Source: Neonectria sp. B-13
Lineage: Eukaryota > Ascomycota > Sordariomycetes > Hypocreales > Nectriaceae
Length of the DNA stretch: 64,000 nucleotides
NCBI GenBank assembly: GCA_002682825.1
Contig: NOKP01000006.1
Span: forward strand, 2,073,601-2,137,600
Direction of reading: 5' to 3'
A program made the position numbers and the translations under genes. This document shows positions 12,149 through 23,020 of this stretch, one piece after another. The notes beneath the pieces were generated by a model. It did no database searches and was not told the DNA's origin. It was given only the letters and a program-made list of their open reading frames with translations. Each line of letters opens with the position of its first letter. The first letter of the stretch is position 1.

Positions 12149-13471
12149 ATGGCGTCTCAAATGCCACAGGACCCCTTGGACGTCCTCCAGCTCATGGTAA
12201 ACGATGTGGTAAGAACAGACTCTACCAACCTTGTACTTCCTGGGATTCTTGCTTACCAGGCCGCCAACAGCTTGTTCAGACCGGCAAGGCACTGCGTTCT
12301 TCTCGCAAGGATGGTCAGGGAAACGTAGCCCAGGCGCATGGCTCTCTCCAGTCTAAGCTACCAGACACCATCCGCGCCTTTCATTCTGCCCTAGATGACC
12401 TTGAACATGACATTGTAAGTGAATCCCCTCGTCTATGCAATAGGATGCTGACCTTGGTCATAGATCAGAGCCAAGTCGGTTCTACTTCGCGACCTCACAC
12501 AAATTCAGGAGCAGAAACAACAGCAGGAACAGCAGCAGCAGCAACAGCAGCAGCAGCATCATTATCAAGAGCAGCAGCCGCTGGAGCAAAAACTCCAGCA
12601 CCAGCAGCAGCGGCAGCCAGATCCAACACCTCAGCAGCCGCAACCCATTGAGTCACAGTCCAAGGAGCCCATGGTCATTGATTTGGACTCATCCCCACCA
12701 CCCAATGATCAAATCATGATAGAGACCAAGGCCACCAAACCAGTTGCGCCATTTCCAGACATGGGTATGGGGCTTCCTGATGTAACCGAGACCGACATCG
12801 TAATAAAGGATGAGGCCCGTTCTACCATTCCGCCAACATCCCTTCCAGAGGCTACCAGCATCAAACATGAACCCACCGCATCCCCTGCTCCAATGGCACC
12901 GATGCCCGACATGGACGAGAAGCCAGTGGATATCAACATGGACATCTCCGGCGGAGACTTGCCCAATCCGGAACTGAACTTCACCAACATGGAGTTTACC
13001 CTCGCTCCAACAAACAACGACGCTCAGAACCCGCCTACCTCCCAAGAACCATCCTTTGACCTGGCAACATTTGCGCCCGCCGAGGGCGGCGACAACCTCA
13101 TGGGGCTTGATGACCTCTCACCACCAAATCCCGATGAGCAGGCCAGCGCCAACCCGGTCTCCCAGGCTCCCGCTCTAGAAAGTCCAATCAAGGCCGAAAA
13201 CCCGGGAAATTCAGACATGTCCCTCAATATGATGCACTTAAATAGTGCGGGACCACAGGAGAACTCAGATGCCAAGAAGGAGGAACTCGTCGACTCAACG
13301 TTCGACGAACTCATGTTCATGGATTCAGGTGCCGAATATGGAAGCGGAGGCGGACTCGGCGAGGAAACATTCGAAGACATGATGGATAATCGCGATGAGA
13401 CGTTCGACATGATGCAGCATGGGGATTTTGATACCTCCTACTTCGGCATTGACAATATAGAAGAGGCATGA
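12149..13471 (+). CDS. med2: Mediator subunit Med2-like protein
   Basis: Proposed exons are 12149-12208, then 12271 or 12280 to 12414, then 12464-13471, giving about 400 residues. The recognisable core is KLPDTIRAFHSALDDLEHDI joined across a 49-bp intron (12415-12463) to IRAKSVLLRDL. It resembles the Med2 segment of yeast (a short helix pair with a HGILDDLE-like motif). A polyQ/His stretch follows, then a long acidic, Met/Asn/Asp-rich tail ending FDTSYFGIDNIEEA, as in fungal Med2 C-termini. Med2 belongs to the Mediator tail and links activators to RNA polymerase II (family knowledge). The first exon boundary is unresolved: the sequence 12209-12279 reads as convincing protein in the frame of the ATG but then runs into a TAG, while the conserved core is in another frame. 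Either a roughly 62-71-bp intron or a one-base frame break is present. Confidence 0.65.
12512..12650 (+). repeat. CAG/CAA-rich polyglutamine coding stretch
   Basis: A run of CAG/CAA codons encodes the Gln-rich segment of the Med2-like protein. Read out of frame it gives a misleading poly-Ala/Thr frame. Confidence 0.8.
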
Positions 13472-14636
13472 ACGACGTATGGATGAAGCCGAACTCTCCC
13501 TACCATCCCCGGCTACCACGGTAAATCTTTTTACACGTGTTGTTTCTTGCAAAAGCGATATTTACCTGTTGTTCTTGGGTCTCTTACGGTTTCTGTTATG
13601 TCTACTGAGTTGACACATGGCTGCGATATCATTTCGGGATCACGGAGCCAAAGCTTAACCATTTGGGTACTAATTAGCGAGAAAATCCTCGTTGATTGCT
13701 CTTTTATTCAGCCAAAATGTCGGCCAGAGTGATCCCCTGTCAGGCTGATATGAGTTGATTTCTCCTGAGCTGCAACGCGGCGCTTAGGATGGTTTCCTGT
13801 CAGAAACGACTTCGGAGATGAAGCCGAATACCAAGTCTAAAGTACTACCCCAGAGGATTGGAAATATATGTCCCAGATAAATTGTACATAGGACAACATC
13901 GCCGAAAGTCACTCTTGAATCGAACAATGGCATTGATTGATCCAACTATAGGACGGCCAACGGAACAAGACCTAGTGCCAAAGACTCCTGGTCATCCACT
14001 TGCCTGTCCGTAGCAAACTCGCCCCGGACAAACTCTTGACTCAGCTAATGCCAAGTCGAGACTTACCATGCCGCATATAAGGAGTAGCCGGTGACATGCT
14101 GGCAACCCCTCTGTCAGGGTGTTTCTTGGCTCAAGCGCCAGCGCGGCAAAAAAAGTCCGTATCTCCAAGGCTTACCACGTTTATGTTATTGATTTATATT
14201 CTCAAACCAACCCAGGTGCTTGTAGTACACAGAAGCTGATCGGACGTTCCTTGGACACCATAACATTCATATATGGGCTAACAAAGTTGTTCCTGTTCTA
14301 GGCTATAATCGCCAGTAAGATGTCGATTAGATACTCTGGGGCTAAATAGGCTGGAAATCAGAATATACAAATGAACCATTTCGTCAAATATGAAATCACA
14401 ATCGCTCAGTAAACTCCAAGCAGTACTCCCTGGGTCCGCAAGATGCCCATTCTCGTAACGGGCAGAGCATGGGGGACGTGGATTTAGAACAAATCGAGAC
14501 AAAGAAAAACGTTAATCGTCGTGACTCGTAAACAGTGCTGCGAGAACAGCACAAAGGGCGTGCTTGTTTCATCCTCTGTACCCTTTCTTCTTTCTTCCAG
14601 AAGCATCTCAAACCTCCCACACAATTTCCATTGAGA
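13472..14636. other. Intergenic, convergent 3' flanks
   Basis: AT-richer than its surroundings and bounded by two stop codons pointing at each other. Only short frames of about 60-75 codons are present. I see no gene, tRNA or repeat. Confidence 0.6.
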
Positions 14637-15877
14637 TCATGACACAGCGGCAGCGCGAGCCTCGAGCTCACGGCGCTTAGCGAGCAGGCTTTTAAAGGCG
14701 CCGAGGCACTGAACAAGAGCCTCCTCGTCGTGTGCGCAGAAGCGGTAGGTCTTCTCCTCAGTGATAACCTGGAGGCAGTGGTTCTTGCTCTTGCCGAGAG
14801 GGTCAATATCAACGACATTGACGACGACGGGTAGAGGAAGGATCCATTGGGCCTTGTACTCGGACTCGTCCTTGTAGAGGATCAGATTGCGCGGGCGGAG
14901 AACAGCCCATCTATCTTTCCATTGACGGACACCACGGCGGGTGCGAAGGAACCAGAGCTTGCCCTGCCAAATGACCCGGTCTGGATCATGCTCCAGGTTG
15001 GATACACTGGTTTGGCTAGCAGATCGGATGCCGAACCCAGGCTGGCGCATGGTTCCTGGGGCAAGGTCTTGCACTGCGAGGCTTTCGATGGAAGGGTCAT
15101 GGATTCGAATGGCCTCGTTATCAGAGAAGTCGGAGTGGGAGGCCAGCTCGGCGCCAGAGAGGCCAGATGACTCGAAGATGGAGGAGCGGCGTCGGCGACT
15201 GGAGGCAAACTTTGGGTGCGGCGTCGAGAGGGGCTCGGGAGAGCTGGAAAGGAAGCGCTCGTTGTCGCCCAGGCGGTCCATGGAGCTGCTGAGAGGAACG
15301 GCCATGGGGCCAGCGGATGGGCGCATAACCCTTGGGCTGGCTAGGAGCATTTCATCCTCCTCCTCTTCGATGCGAGCATCTTTGCGTATCAGGTCAAGCC
15401 ACTCCTGGGCATCGTTGGGTGTGGGCGCTTGGAAGTGGTAGTTTTTCGAGGGGGAGAAGAGGCCGAAGACGTTCTCGCGTTTATGCTTGGGATCCTTGAG
15501 GTCGGCAACGGCGGTCAGCTCCGAGAGGTAGATTTGATGTCGTAGGCGGTCCTCCTTTTCGGTCTTGTACATGGAGAGGGTGTTGGGGCGTAGCACGAGG
15601 TAAATAGTCTTCCATTTCTGTAAGGTGAGGTTAGTCAAATTAAGCACAAGGAAGGGAGGGCGGCAAGGGGGCGGGTAGCACGAACCTTTGTCTTTTGGGT
15701 GCGCTTCTGCACATAGCCGCTCTTCAGGACACGATCGAATTCGAAGCAGCCATCGTTGTTGACGGGAGAGAAGGCGTCGAGGTTGGAATTGCTGCGGTTG
15801 CGGGTTGAAACATCGAGCTTGGCGCCGCGGGGAGCCATGTCCCGGGGAGCGCTTCGTTCAACAAGGAGCTCGGTCAT
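14637..15877 (-). CDS. opy1: Two-PH-domain protein, Opy1-like
   Basis: Two exons on the minus strand (15877-15686, 15617-14637; 68-bp intron) give about 390 residues. The first PH domain spans the intron: KSGYVQKRTQKTK joins KWKTIYLVLRPNTLSMY and ends near EWLDLIRKDAR. A Ser-rich linker follows, with RRRRSS and acidic patches. The second PH domain starts at IWQGKLWFLR, with WKDRWAVLRPRNLILY and FCAHDEEALVQCL. Two PH domains with nothing else match yeast Opy1, a phosphoinositide-binding coincidence sensor that restrains the PI4P 5-kinase Mss4 (family knowledge). The start at 15877 was chosen because it gives a short hydrophilic N-terminus. A second ATG at 15840 is also possible. A longer upstream open frame to 15997 looks like untranslated leader. 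Confidence 0.82.
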
Positions 15878-16621
15878 GTTTAGTCGAGATGAGGGTGAGG
15901 GACGTAGGTGGGCGATGACGGGCACGATGAGGCCGTGGACATAGGCAGGTCGAGGAGATTGCGTTGAGGCTCGACGATAGCAGATGAACAGCAGCAACGG
16001 CGGGAGAAGTGATCTCGAGGACGGTAGGATAGATTGGAGCCGCAGGAGGTTTCGGAGTTGGAGGTGGGTTTAAGTGGGAGGAGTTGCGACGAGAAGAAAG
16101 CTTGGCCCTCGAAGGAATGGGGCTACAAGCAGGGATGGTGATGGTGTGCCGCAACGGAGCGGACGGGGGATTCAGGTACCGGGGCAGTAGACGCGCGGTG
16201 CGAGAATGGAGTTGGACAGAGCAGCAGCTCGCATGGGAAGTGGACCGGGCGTGTGGTTGAGATGGAGCGTTGTCTGAGCGGTTGGTGGGTGGGTGATGTA
16301 GTCTAATAAGTATGTGGTGTCTGTGTGCGTCTGGCGGGTTGGGGATGATGTATGTAGGCAGGCGGGTGGGTGGGTGAGTGGGTGGAATGGGCGGTTCCGT
16401 GATGCGAAGGAGGGTGTGAGAGTATTCGTATGCGTGTGTGGTATGTATGTGTCGACGCGGGACGTGATGATGACGATGACGCTCGGTGGTGGTTGTTGTC
16501 GTGGTTATTGATTTGTTGTTGTTTATTAAGCCGTTGAAGGAGAGACAGACGGGGCAGAAGAAGGGAAGACGGCGACCTGAACGAGAAACTTGAAGCTTAT
16601 ACGGGAATGGGAAGGAAGTAC

Positions 16622-16639
16622 AGTAGTAGTAGTAGTAGT
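16622..16639. repeat. AGT trinucleotide repeat, 6 units
   Basis: A simple AGT run in the intergenic region, with no coding role visible. Confidence 0.8.
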
Positions 16640-17343
16640 CTAATAAAAAGGGTGCCTGGACCAGAACAAGAGACAAAACAGTGGAAGAGGCCCAGGCAGA
16701 GGCAAAGGTGACAGGGAGAAGTGTTTTGATCGGCCGTAAGAGTACTACTAACCAAGGTGCACCGTTCTGGCTGTCACAGAACATTCTACGGGCAGTACGT
16801 ACCCCTCCTAGTCTGCGTCAATGGGATGGAAATTGCGGCTAAGGAAAAGCCAAGTCACAGATCTGCAGACAAGCCCGGGTACGTCTCGAGTACCTGCCTC
16901 AGCTAGTCCCGCTACATCGGATCGGGGCACGGGGTGCAGCGTCCACTCCCGTACTACACCTAGCCAGGCCAAGTACCGCCACGGTCGATTTGCAATTGGA
17001 GGGTTCCCCCCGATGGTGTCGGCCTCCGGGCCACCCGCCTGCTGCCCTGGCCTTGTTTCAGCGTCCAGGCGTTCATGGCGAACCAGTGCGGGATGAACGA
17101 GCAGGTGACAGATAACTATAGTAACAGTGTTTACCAGGGCCTTTGGCGGCGTCAACTTTGAACGAGAGGGAGCGCGAAAGGGAAGGAAAAGGAAAACAGA
17201 GACGACGGGAGGGAGTCACACAGGACAAATTGCAGTCTCACGCATGCAATGGGGTTTTTGGGGGGGGGAGAAGGTTGCGGGAAAATGATGAAAACGGGGA
17301 TGGTCCCCGGCAGTCATGGGATGCAATGCGACGCTGTTCTCGA

Positions 17344-17376
17344 GAAGCAGAAGCAGAAGCAGAAGCATAAGCATAA
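17344..17376. repeat. AGAAGC hexanucleotide repeat
   Basis: Four units of AGAAGC followed by two degenerate ATAAGC units, in the intergenic region. Confidence 0.8.
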
Positions 17377-18830
17377 AGGGAGGGGAAGAAGAAGTGCACT
17401 CCTCCAGAACCAATGCACGCACGTATTCGTACTCTTTCCTTCTGCAGTCTGGAGTCCGGGTCCGAAGGGGGGGTGTGATGCGTATCACCAGCTCCCATTA
17501 CATCAGGTGGCGTAGTCTAATTCCAGGCCCGCAGTGGCCGAAGATAGTACAGTACAGACACAGCAGCACAAGTCAGCACAGCAAAGGGATGGAGGCAGTG
17601 GCAGTTCAACGTGCTGCTCCCCCTTCCATCATCGAGTGAGAAGCGATGACGGCCAGTCGGAGTCAATGCTGTCTGTATTGGCGTTGGTGTTGGGGTGTAA
17701 GCGAACCCGAGTGAGCGGTAACCAACTCCGTCAGCGTCAGCGGCTCTATCAGCGTCAATGACTCCAACTGGCATTGTGGCAGTGTGGCAGTGACTGACTA
17801 GGCCGCTCTGAATGGCTCCCTGGCCAGCCTGGCCGGGCTCTGCAGGGCTCGGTTCACTGGCTCCAAATACCCGAAGTGTCAAAAGTGTTCCAGCTTCCAG
17901 GTCGGGCGCCTTGTCCCACTTTCAGGGCCCCATCGTGAGACGATGCCCAGCGGCTAATGGCCCCATTGTCTTGTCCACTCAGTTCCTTGGTTGAGCGTTG
18001 GGGTACGGAGTACTGTCCTTCGTTGTTGTGTTTTTGTTTTTATTTTTATAGGGGAGCCTATTATTGGAACAAGTAGTTTGCTTTCTCGCGACTCTCGTGG
18101 TTTCTGCGCCTTCGTGCCTCTGTGCTCCCCATTAAGAGACGTCGCATAATTATGGGCTCAATGGGCAGAACAACCTATCATCAAGCAGGGAGTGCGTGCT
18201 GGTCGGCTTTCCGCTTTTGGATAGACCGCTTCGGTCCAATGGCTGGCTACCTGGGTCTACATTCTCCGACATTGACTGCATCAGAAGCCAAGGATGAAGA
18301 TTAATGTAACTTACTGAACGAGGTCCGTTGTGTCAATGCTCCATCAAATATCAAACTCCTCGTTGAGTCATTTCAGAAACTAGCTCCTGCCGCCTACCTT
18401 CTTCTTCTTGTTCACCTTTAGTATGTTTTTTTTCCTGTTCCTCATGTTAACCAACCTAATTAGTATCCATGAAGCGAGACCTTTGAGTCATCGGCGAGGC
18501 TCTAGCGGAATGCTAAGACTTTCCTCTCCGCCTTTGCTGTGATTGGATCGTTTGGATGGCGGTCTCTCCACGACAGCTTCAGCTCCAATGGTGTTTGCGA
18601 CGGCTGGTTGTATGGATGAGGTGTTAAAAGTGCACTGAGAATTTATTGTTTTATATAACCTGTTCTTCAAAGACATCACGGTGCAGAGACTCAATCACTC
18701 CCCAGTTCTTGCTTGACATTCCCCTCTGGAATATCACTCGTTGCAGCTTGTATTACTCAACTGCCTTCCTTCCACACACCGTCGAGCAGCAACTCCACAC
18801 CAAAACCACAGCACTTACACTTACACAACC

Positions 18831-20087
18831 ATGACCGACACCCAATTGGAAATCCAGGCCAAGGTCAAAAGGGCCCTCCAGGGCACCGCCTACGCCCCGG
18901 AGTCCTTGAGACAACTCAGTGGCGGTACCGCAAACTTCATATACCACGCCGTCCTCCAAAAGCCACTTCCCGAGTGTCCTGACGGAGTCGTCGTCAAGCA
19001 AGGCGAGGCCTATGTCGCAACCAACCCCAACTTCCCGCTGGCTACTTCTCGATGTGTACGGTCACTCTCCTCTCCAGCAGTTAACACCGCAAAAAACTCA
19101 TTTTCATCAATCTGATCCTTCTTTCCAGACCATTGAGCAGCAGTGTCTCGCCCTTCTCACCCCGCTGCGTCCCATTTCCACTGCGTCGTCGTTCATCAGA
19201 ACTCCTGCCGTCTACCACTTCAACCAGGACACCAACACGCAAGTTCAAGAGTATCTTGTCAATGCCGTAAGCCTCAAGACCTACGCCCTCAAGCACTACG
19301 CCGCCCCAACGCCGGATTCCCTCAAGCCGCAATGTCAGCAGCTTGGCTACGGACTCGGCGCGTGGCTCCGCTCTTTCCATGACTGGAGCCAGCAGCCCGA
19401 ACAGGCAGCTCTGCGCGAGAAACTCGCGGGGAACAAGGAGATGCAGGCTCTCAAGAACATGATCAACTACAAGCAACTGGTCCAAATGGCCAATCGCCAT
19501 CCGACTGTTCTCGGTGACATCAAGTCCGAGCTACAGGACATCAGCAACATGGCTGCCGCCGAGCTGGAGGATGAGGCATCCCTCCACGTCATTCACGGCG
19601 ACTTCTGGACCGGCAAGTGAGTCGATCATCTGCTTCTTGTTCCACCTGCAATTGAAGAATGTCCGCTAACGGAGAACCGTCCAGTGTCCTGCTGCCCGAT
19701 GAGGCCATCGGGGAGGGCGGACAGACCCCTGTGAGGATCATCGACTGGGAACTCGCCCAGCTCGGTGTGAGGCCCCTGGACTTGGGCCAGATGGTCGCCG
19801 AGCTCTGGCAGCTGAAGCTATACAAGGACATTGACGCGGGCGAGTGGCTCGTCTGGGCCTTTGGGCACGGCTATGGTGGCCTCGACCGTGATGATGCCTT
19901 CCGTGCCATCATCCACGTCGGCGTCCACTTGATCTGCTTCGGGTCCCAGACTCCAGGCTGGGGCACGCCCGACCAGAGCGAGCAGCTGGTCCATACGGGC
20001 AAGAAAACCTTGCTCAAGGCTTGGGCCAAGGACCGGGAGTGGTTCAAGGGACATGTGCTTGAGATGCTCTTCAGCCCAGGGAGCTAG
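18831..20087 (+). CDS. Aminoglycoside-phosphotransferase-fold (APH) kinase, substrate unknown
   Basis: Three exons (18831-19055, 19129-19616, 19685-20087; introns 73 and 68 bp) encode about 371 residues. The N-lobe has LSGGTANFIYHAVL followed by a VVVKQGE lysine strand. The C-lobe carries the Brenner motif HGDFWTGN, which is split by the second intron, and the metal-binding IIDWELAQLG, then PLDLGQMVAELW. These are the ATP and catalytic motifs of the APH/choline-kinase-like fold. Fungal members include small-molecule kinases of unknown substrate, so antibiotic resistance should not be inferred. The start at 18831 follows a CA-rich leader (ACACAACC before ATG). An in-frame ATG at 18741 would add 30 residues with no conserved content. 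The flanks give no pathway hint. Confidence 0.85.
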
Positions 20088-20520
20088 GTGGATTCAAAAG
20101 AGTGTTGGAATTGGCACAACCCCCGTTTTACATTATCACAATCTGTGAATTTGTTAACACCTAGGGGCCGAGGCCTCTACCATTGAGACTGTAGACTTAC
20201 ATACTGAGATCTCTGCTATGTAACCTCCGCCCTTTAGTCTTAGCTTAAGCACTGTGGCTTTCGGCACCCTCAGACTTATATAGGCTCGGCATAGATATCC
20301 GTCCTAATCTACCTAGGAAATTCAAACCTACAACCAGAATCCTGATGCCCGCGATAGCCTTGTACTATGACTTAGGCGATGACTCCAATGGCCGACCTCG
20401 ATGGCCCTTGTGATGCGATAGCACCAACCTTAAGGGTGCTACTACGAGGCGCGAAGGCACTTGCCGAGCCTTTATTTATCCTCGCCTTCTTCACTTCATC
20501 TCCCTCTTCCCCTTCTCCGT

Positions 20521-20590
20521 CATCCCTCCCTCTACATCCCTCCCTCTACATCCCTCCCTCTACATCCCTCCCTCTACATCCCTCGCTCTA
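20521..20590. repeat. 14-bp tandem repeat, 5 units
   Basis: Five head-to-tail copies of CATCCCTCCCTCTA; the last has one mismatch (CATCCCTCGCTCTA). Confidence 0.9.
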
Positions 20591-20594
20591 CCAT

Positions 20595-20990
20595 CGCCAT
20601 CATGCTACGCTGTCGCCAGCTCCGTCATTTTACAACGAACCTACATTGTCACTCGGCCACGAAGCACGGCACCCTCCTCTCCCTCTCCCGTTGAGGCTGT
20701 GACTGAGCAGCATCTAACCTCAGAGCTCTTATCGCGGGTGGCAGCACTCCAAGAAGCCCAAATGCGACAAGCAGAAGCCCAGATGCGGCAAGCAGCCGTC
20801 CATTATTCAGGACTCCTTGATCCGATGAAGGTCTACAGACAGTTTCCTTGATATGGAATATTTCCAGCAACTATGTCATATCCTTGCTTATGGCAGAGTA
20901 GAGGGGGCTGCCTCTAACCTCCGACAAATGAGCAACGTTGTCAAAGCCGGATTATTGAGAAGCAACAAGGAGCCTCCAATGACTAAATAA
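20595..20990 (+). pseudogene. Possible relic of a coding sequence, unidentified
   Basis: In one frame around 20700-20850 the sequence reads as a coiled-coil-like peptide: SELLSRVAALQ, then EAQMRQAEAQMRQ encoded by a duplicated 21-bp unit. It hits a stop at about 20850 and further stops follow. No start, splice sites or known domain can be assigned. It may be a mobile-element or gene remnant, or a chance frame. Confidence 0.25.
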
Positions 20991-21408
20991 ACCAATTCCG
21001 CTACCGTCTGCCAACTACTCTACATAGTCAGCACATGGGGATATATTCTGATTCTCGTGGTAATTCACATGCATACTGGTGGTTCTGGGGTCATTCCTGT
21101 GGCATTTAACATGTGCCTACATGTCTGGTGGACCAGTCACCATCACCATCTCTCCAGGCTCAAACCCGTTTGGTGTGGCAAAATTTTCAAATCATGACTC
21201 CTTCACTCCTTTACACTGCCGCACCTGCGCAAACCACCCTTACCCCTCAAACACAAACACAGCCAGCAGGAATATCCGTGCACTCATCACACACGACAGC
21301 CAGCGTCTCCCTGCCCTCTCGCCTCGTCTCTAAAAAACCCCGCGACGGCCTAACCTGACTCCGTCACTTACCCTGTACACTCCGCGATACCCCCGATAGG
21401 TCTCCGTG

Positions 21409-21438
21409 CCTCCGCCTCCGCCTCCGCCTCCGCCTCCA
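21409..21438. repeat. CCTCCG hexanucleotide repeat, 5 units
   Basis: Five units end 6 bp before the NCS2/CTU2 start codon, within its presumed 5' leader. Confidence 0.85.
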
Positions 21439-21444
21439 ACGCCC

Positions 21445-22726
21445 ATGCCCGGCTCCGAGACAAGCCGGCCTTGCAAGCGGTGCAAGGCCGAGGACGCCCC
21501 GTTCCGACTGCGGAGAGATCCGACATGCCGGTAAGTTTGCGTCGCAGATCCCGCTTCATCTCACCTTGCACGGGATAACCTCTTCTCCTCCGTCTTCCTT
21601 CTTACACCTATGTTAACGCCTCGCTAGAGACTGCTACGTTCACTATGTCGCCCTCAAGATGGGCAAGCGCCTCGGACAGCTACACAGGGAAATCCGCGTC
21701 TCCCGCCAGCCCATGGCGCGCCGCTACTTGGCCGGCCTCTCCTTCGGGCCCTCATCCAGCACCCTCGTCGAGCTCCTCGACGACACCGGCCGGCGCCTCT
21801 CTCTCAAGAAGTCGTCGTCTCCATTCAACCCCCTCGTCGTGCACATCGACACCGACTTGTCGGCGGGCGAGGACTCGCCCGCCCGGAAGCTCATCAAGGA
21901 GTATCGGGCGCGCTTCCCGTTTGTTGAGTTCGAGTGCGTGCCCCTTGCCGATGTCCTCGCTGTAAGGAGCATTGACTGGCGTGCGCTACCGCTTCCTGCC
22001 AACGGTGCCACCGTACCGGATCCAGCTGTTCGCCTACAAGGGCTCTTCGACGCGCTGCCGACGGTCACGTCTCGAGCCGACGTGCTCCGCCAACTCATCC
22101 GTCACCTTCTCCTGCACCTTGCCGTCACACGCTCCTGCTCGGTGCTGCTCCTTGGTCACAGCACGTCGGCGCTCGCGGCCCTGACTCTCTCCGAGGTCGC
22201 CAACGGCCGTGGCTTCGCGGTTCCCTGGCAGGTCAACGACGGAATGTGCACCATCTGCACATACCCGGCTCCGGCCGGTGCTTCATATACTACAGAGCCA
22301 GCCGGCGAGACTGGCCAGACCGAGTTCCCCGTTTATTACCCCATGCGCGAGGTCTTCCGTAACGAGATCATACAGTACATCGACCTCGTCCCGTCCCTCT
22401 CCGGGCTGGTTCCCGCCAACCAGATGACCATTGGCGGCAGCAGCAGCGTCGTCTCGCACAAGGACCTGAGCATCGAGGAGGTCATGGCACGGTACTTCGA
22501 CAGCGTCGAGGACTCGTACTCAGGTATCGTGGCTAACGTGGTGCGAACCACGGGAAAGCTGGAGCGGGTCGCCGGGGATGACTTCTGTGGGTGCTGCGGT
22601 ATGATCCTTGACGAACCGGGCGACTCGAGGTGGGCGGGTGAGCTCGGAGATGACCCGGGGTCGGAGGTCGGTTCTGGAGGGATAGGCCGGCTTTGCTATG
22701 GTTGCAAACGGTCGATCCATGGATAG
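21445..22726 (+). CDS. ncs2: Cytoplasmic tRNA 2-thiolation protein 2 (Ncs2/Ctu2)
   Basis: Two exons (21445-21530 and 21628-22726, 97-bp intron) encode about 394 residues. The N-terminus has paired cysteines Cys10-x2-Cys13 and Cys28-x2-Cys31 (PCKRCK ... TCRDCY), the second pair completed across the intron. The body contains VVHIDTDLS, VLLLGHSTSALAALTLSEVANGRG (adenylation-type fold with a degraded PP-loop, as usual in Ctu2) and YPMREVFRNEIIQYIDL. The C-terminus has a second Cys cluster (FCGCCGMIL and LCYGCKRS). Ctu2 pairs with Ctu1/Ncs6 to thiolate U34 of tRNA-Lys, -Glu and -Gln in the cytosol using sulfur from Urm1 (family knowledge). The small first exon was found from the Cys pairs and a consensus GTAAGT donor. 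Confidence 0.93.
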
Positions 22727-23020
22727 AAGTTTGTGGGAATGGGAAGAGCTTCAAGAACAATGAGAAACATTCACCCTTCGATTTATCATGTTGTTGGGTC
22801 GATCAGACTGAAAACTCCGCAGAATATGCGCCGCCTTTTATTTGCCAATTCCGTGACCCGGGCGATGCCAAATGCTCCCGTCATCTAACCAAGGTAGTAA
22901 CAACTATGTGGATGAGAACCTGAACCCCCGTTCATCATATATAATAAGAATCATCTCCGCGCAAGAAATCCGTGACCCCAGAGCCCCTTTTTACTCAGAC
23001 ATACAAATCCAACATACTCC

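Larger units (their letters stand above)
15878..18830. other. 3.0-kb intergenic, divergent promoter region
   Basis: A 308-codon minus-strand frame (15858-16784) is His/Pro/Thr-rich low complexity over the 5' leader of the PH-domain gene, and I rejected it. Simple repeats include a TAG/AGT run (16622-16639) and an AGAAGC run (17344-17376). The right end, from about 18640, should carry the promoter and leader of the APH-fold gene. No RNA gene was seen. Confidence 0.55.
20088..21444. other. Intergenic with tandem repeat and decayed coding-like stretch
   Basis: Between two plus-strand genes. It holds a 14-bp tandem repeat (20521-20590), a degenerate coding-like stretch (20595-20990) and a CCTCCG repeat (21409-21438) immediately before the next start codon. 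No intact gene is visible. Confidence 0.55.

Noticed and set aside
11917..12651. 244-codon frame ending in poly-Ala/Thr
   Set aside because: Its last third is the out-of-frame reading of the Med2 polyglutamine stretch; only its middle part coincides with a real exon.
15858..16784. 308-codon minus-strand frame
   Set aside because: His/Pro/Thr-rich low complexity over the 5' leader of the Opy1-like gene; no domain, and overlaps simple repeats.
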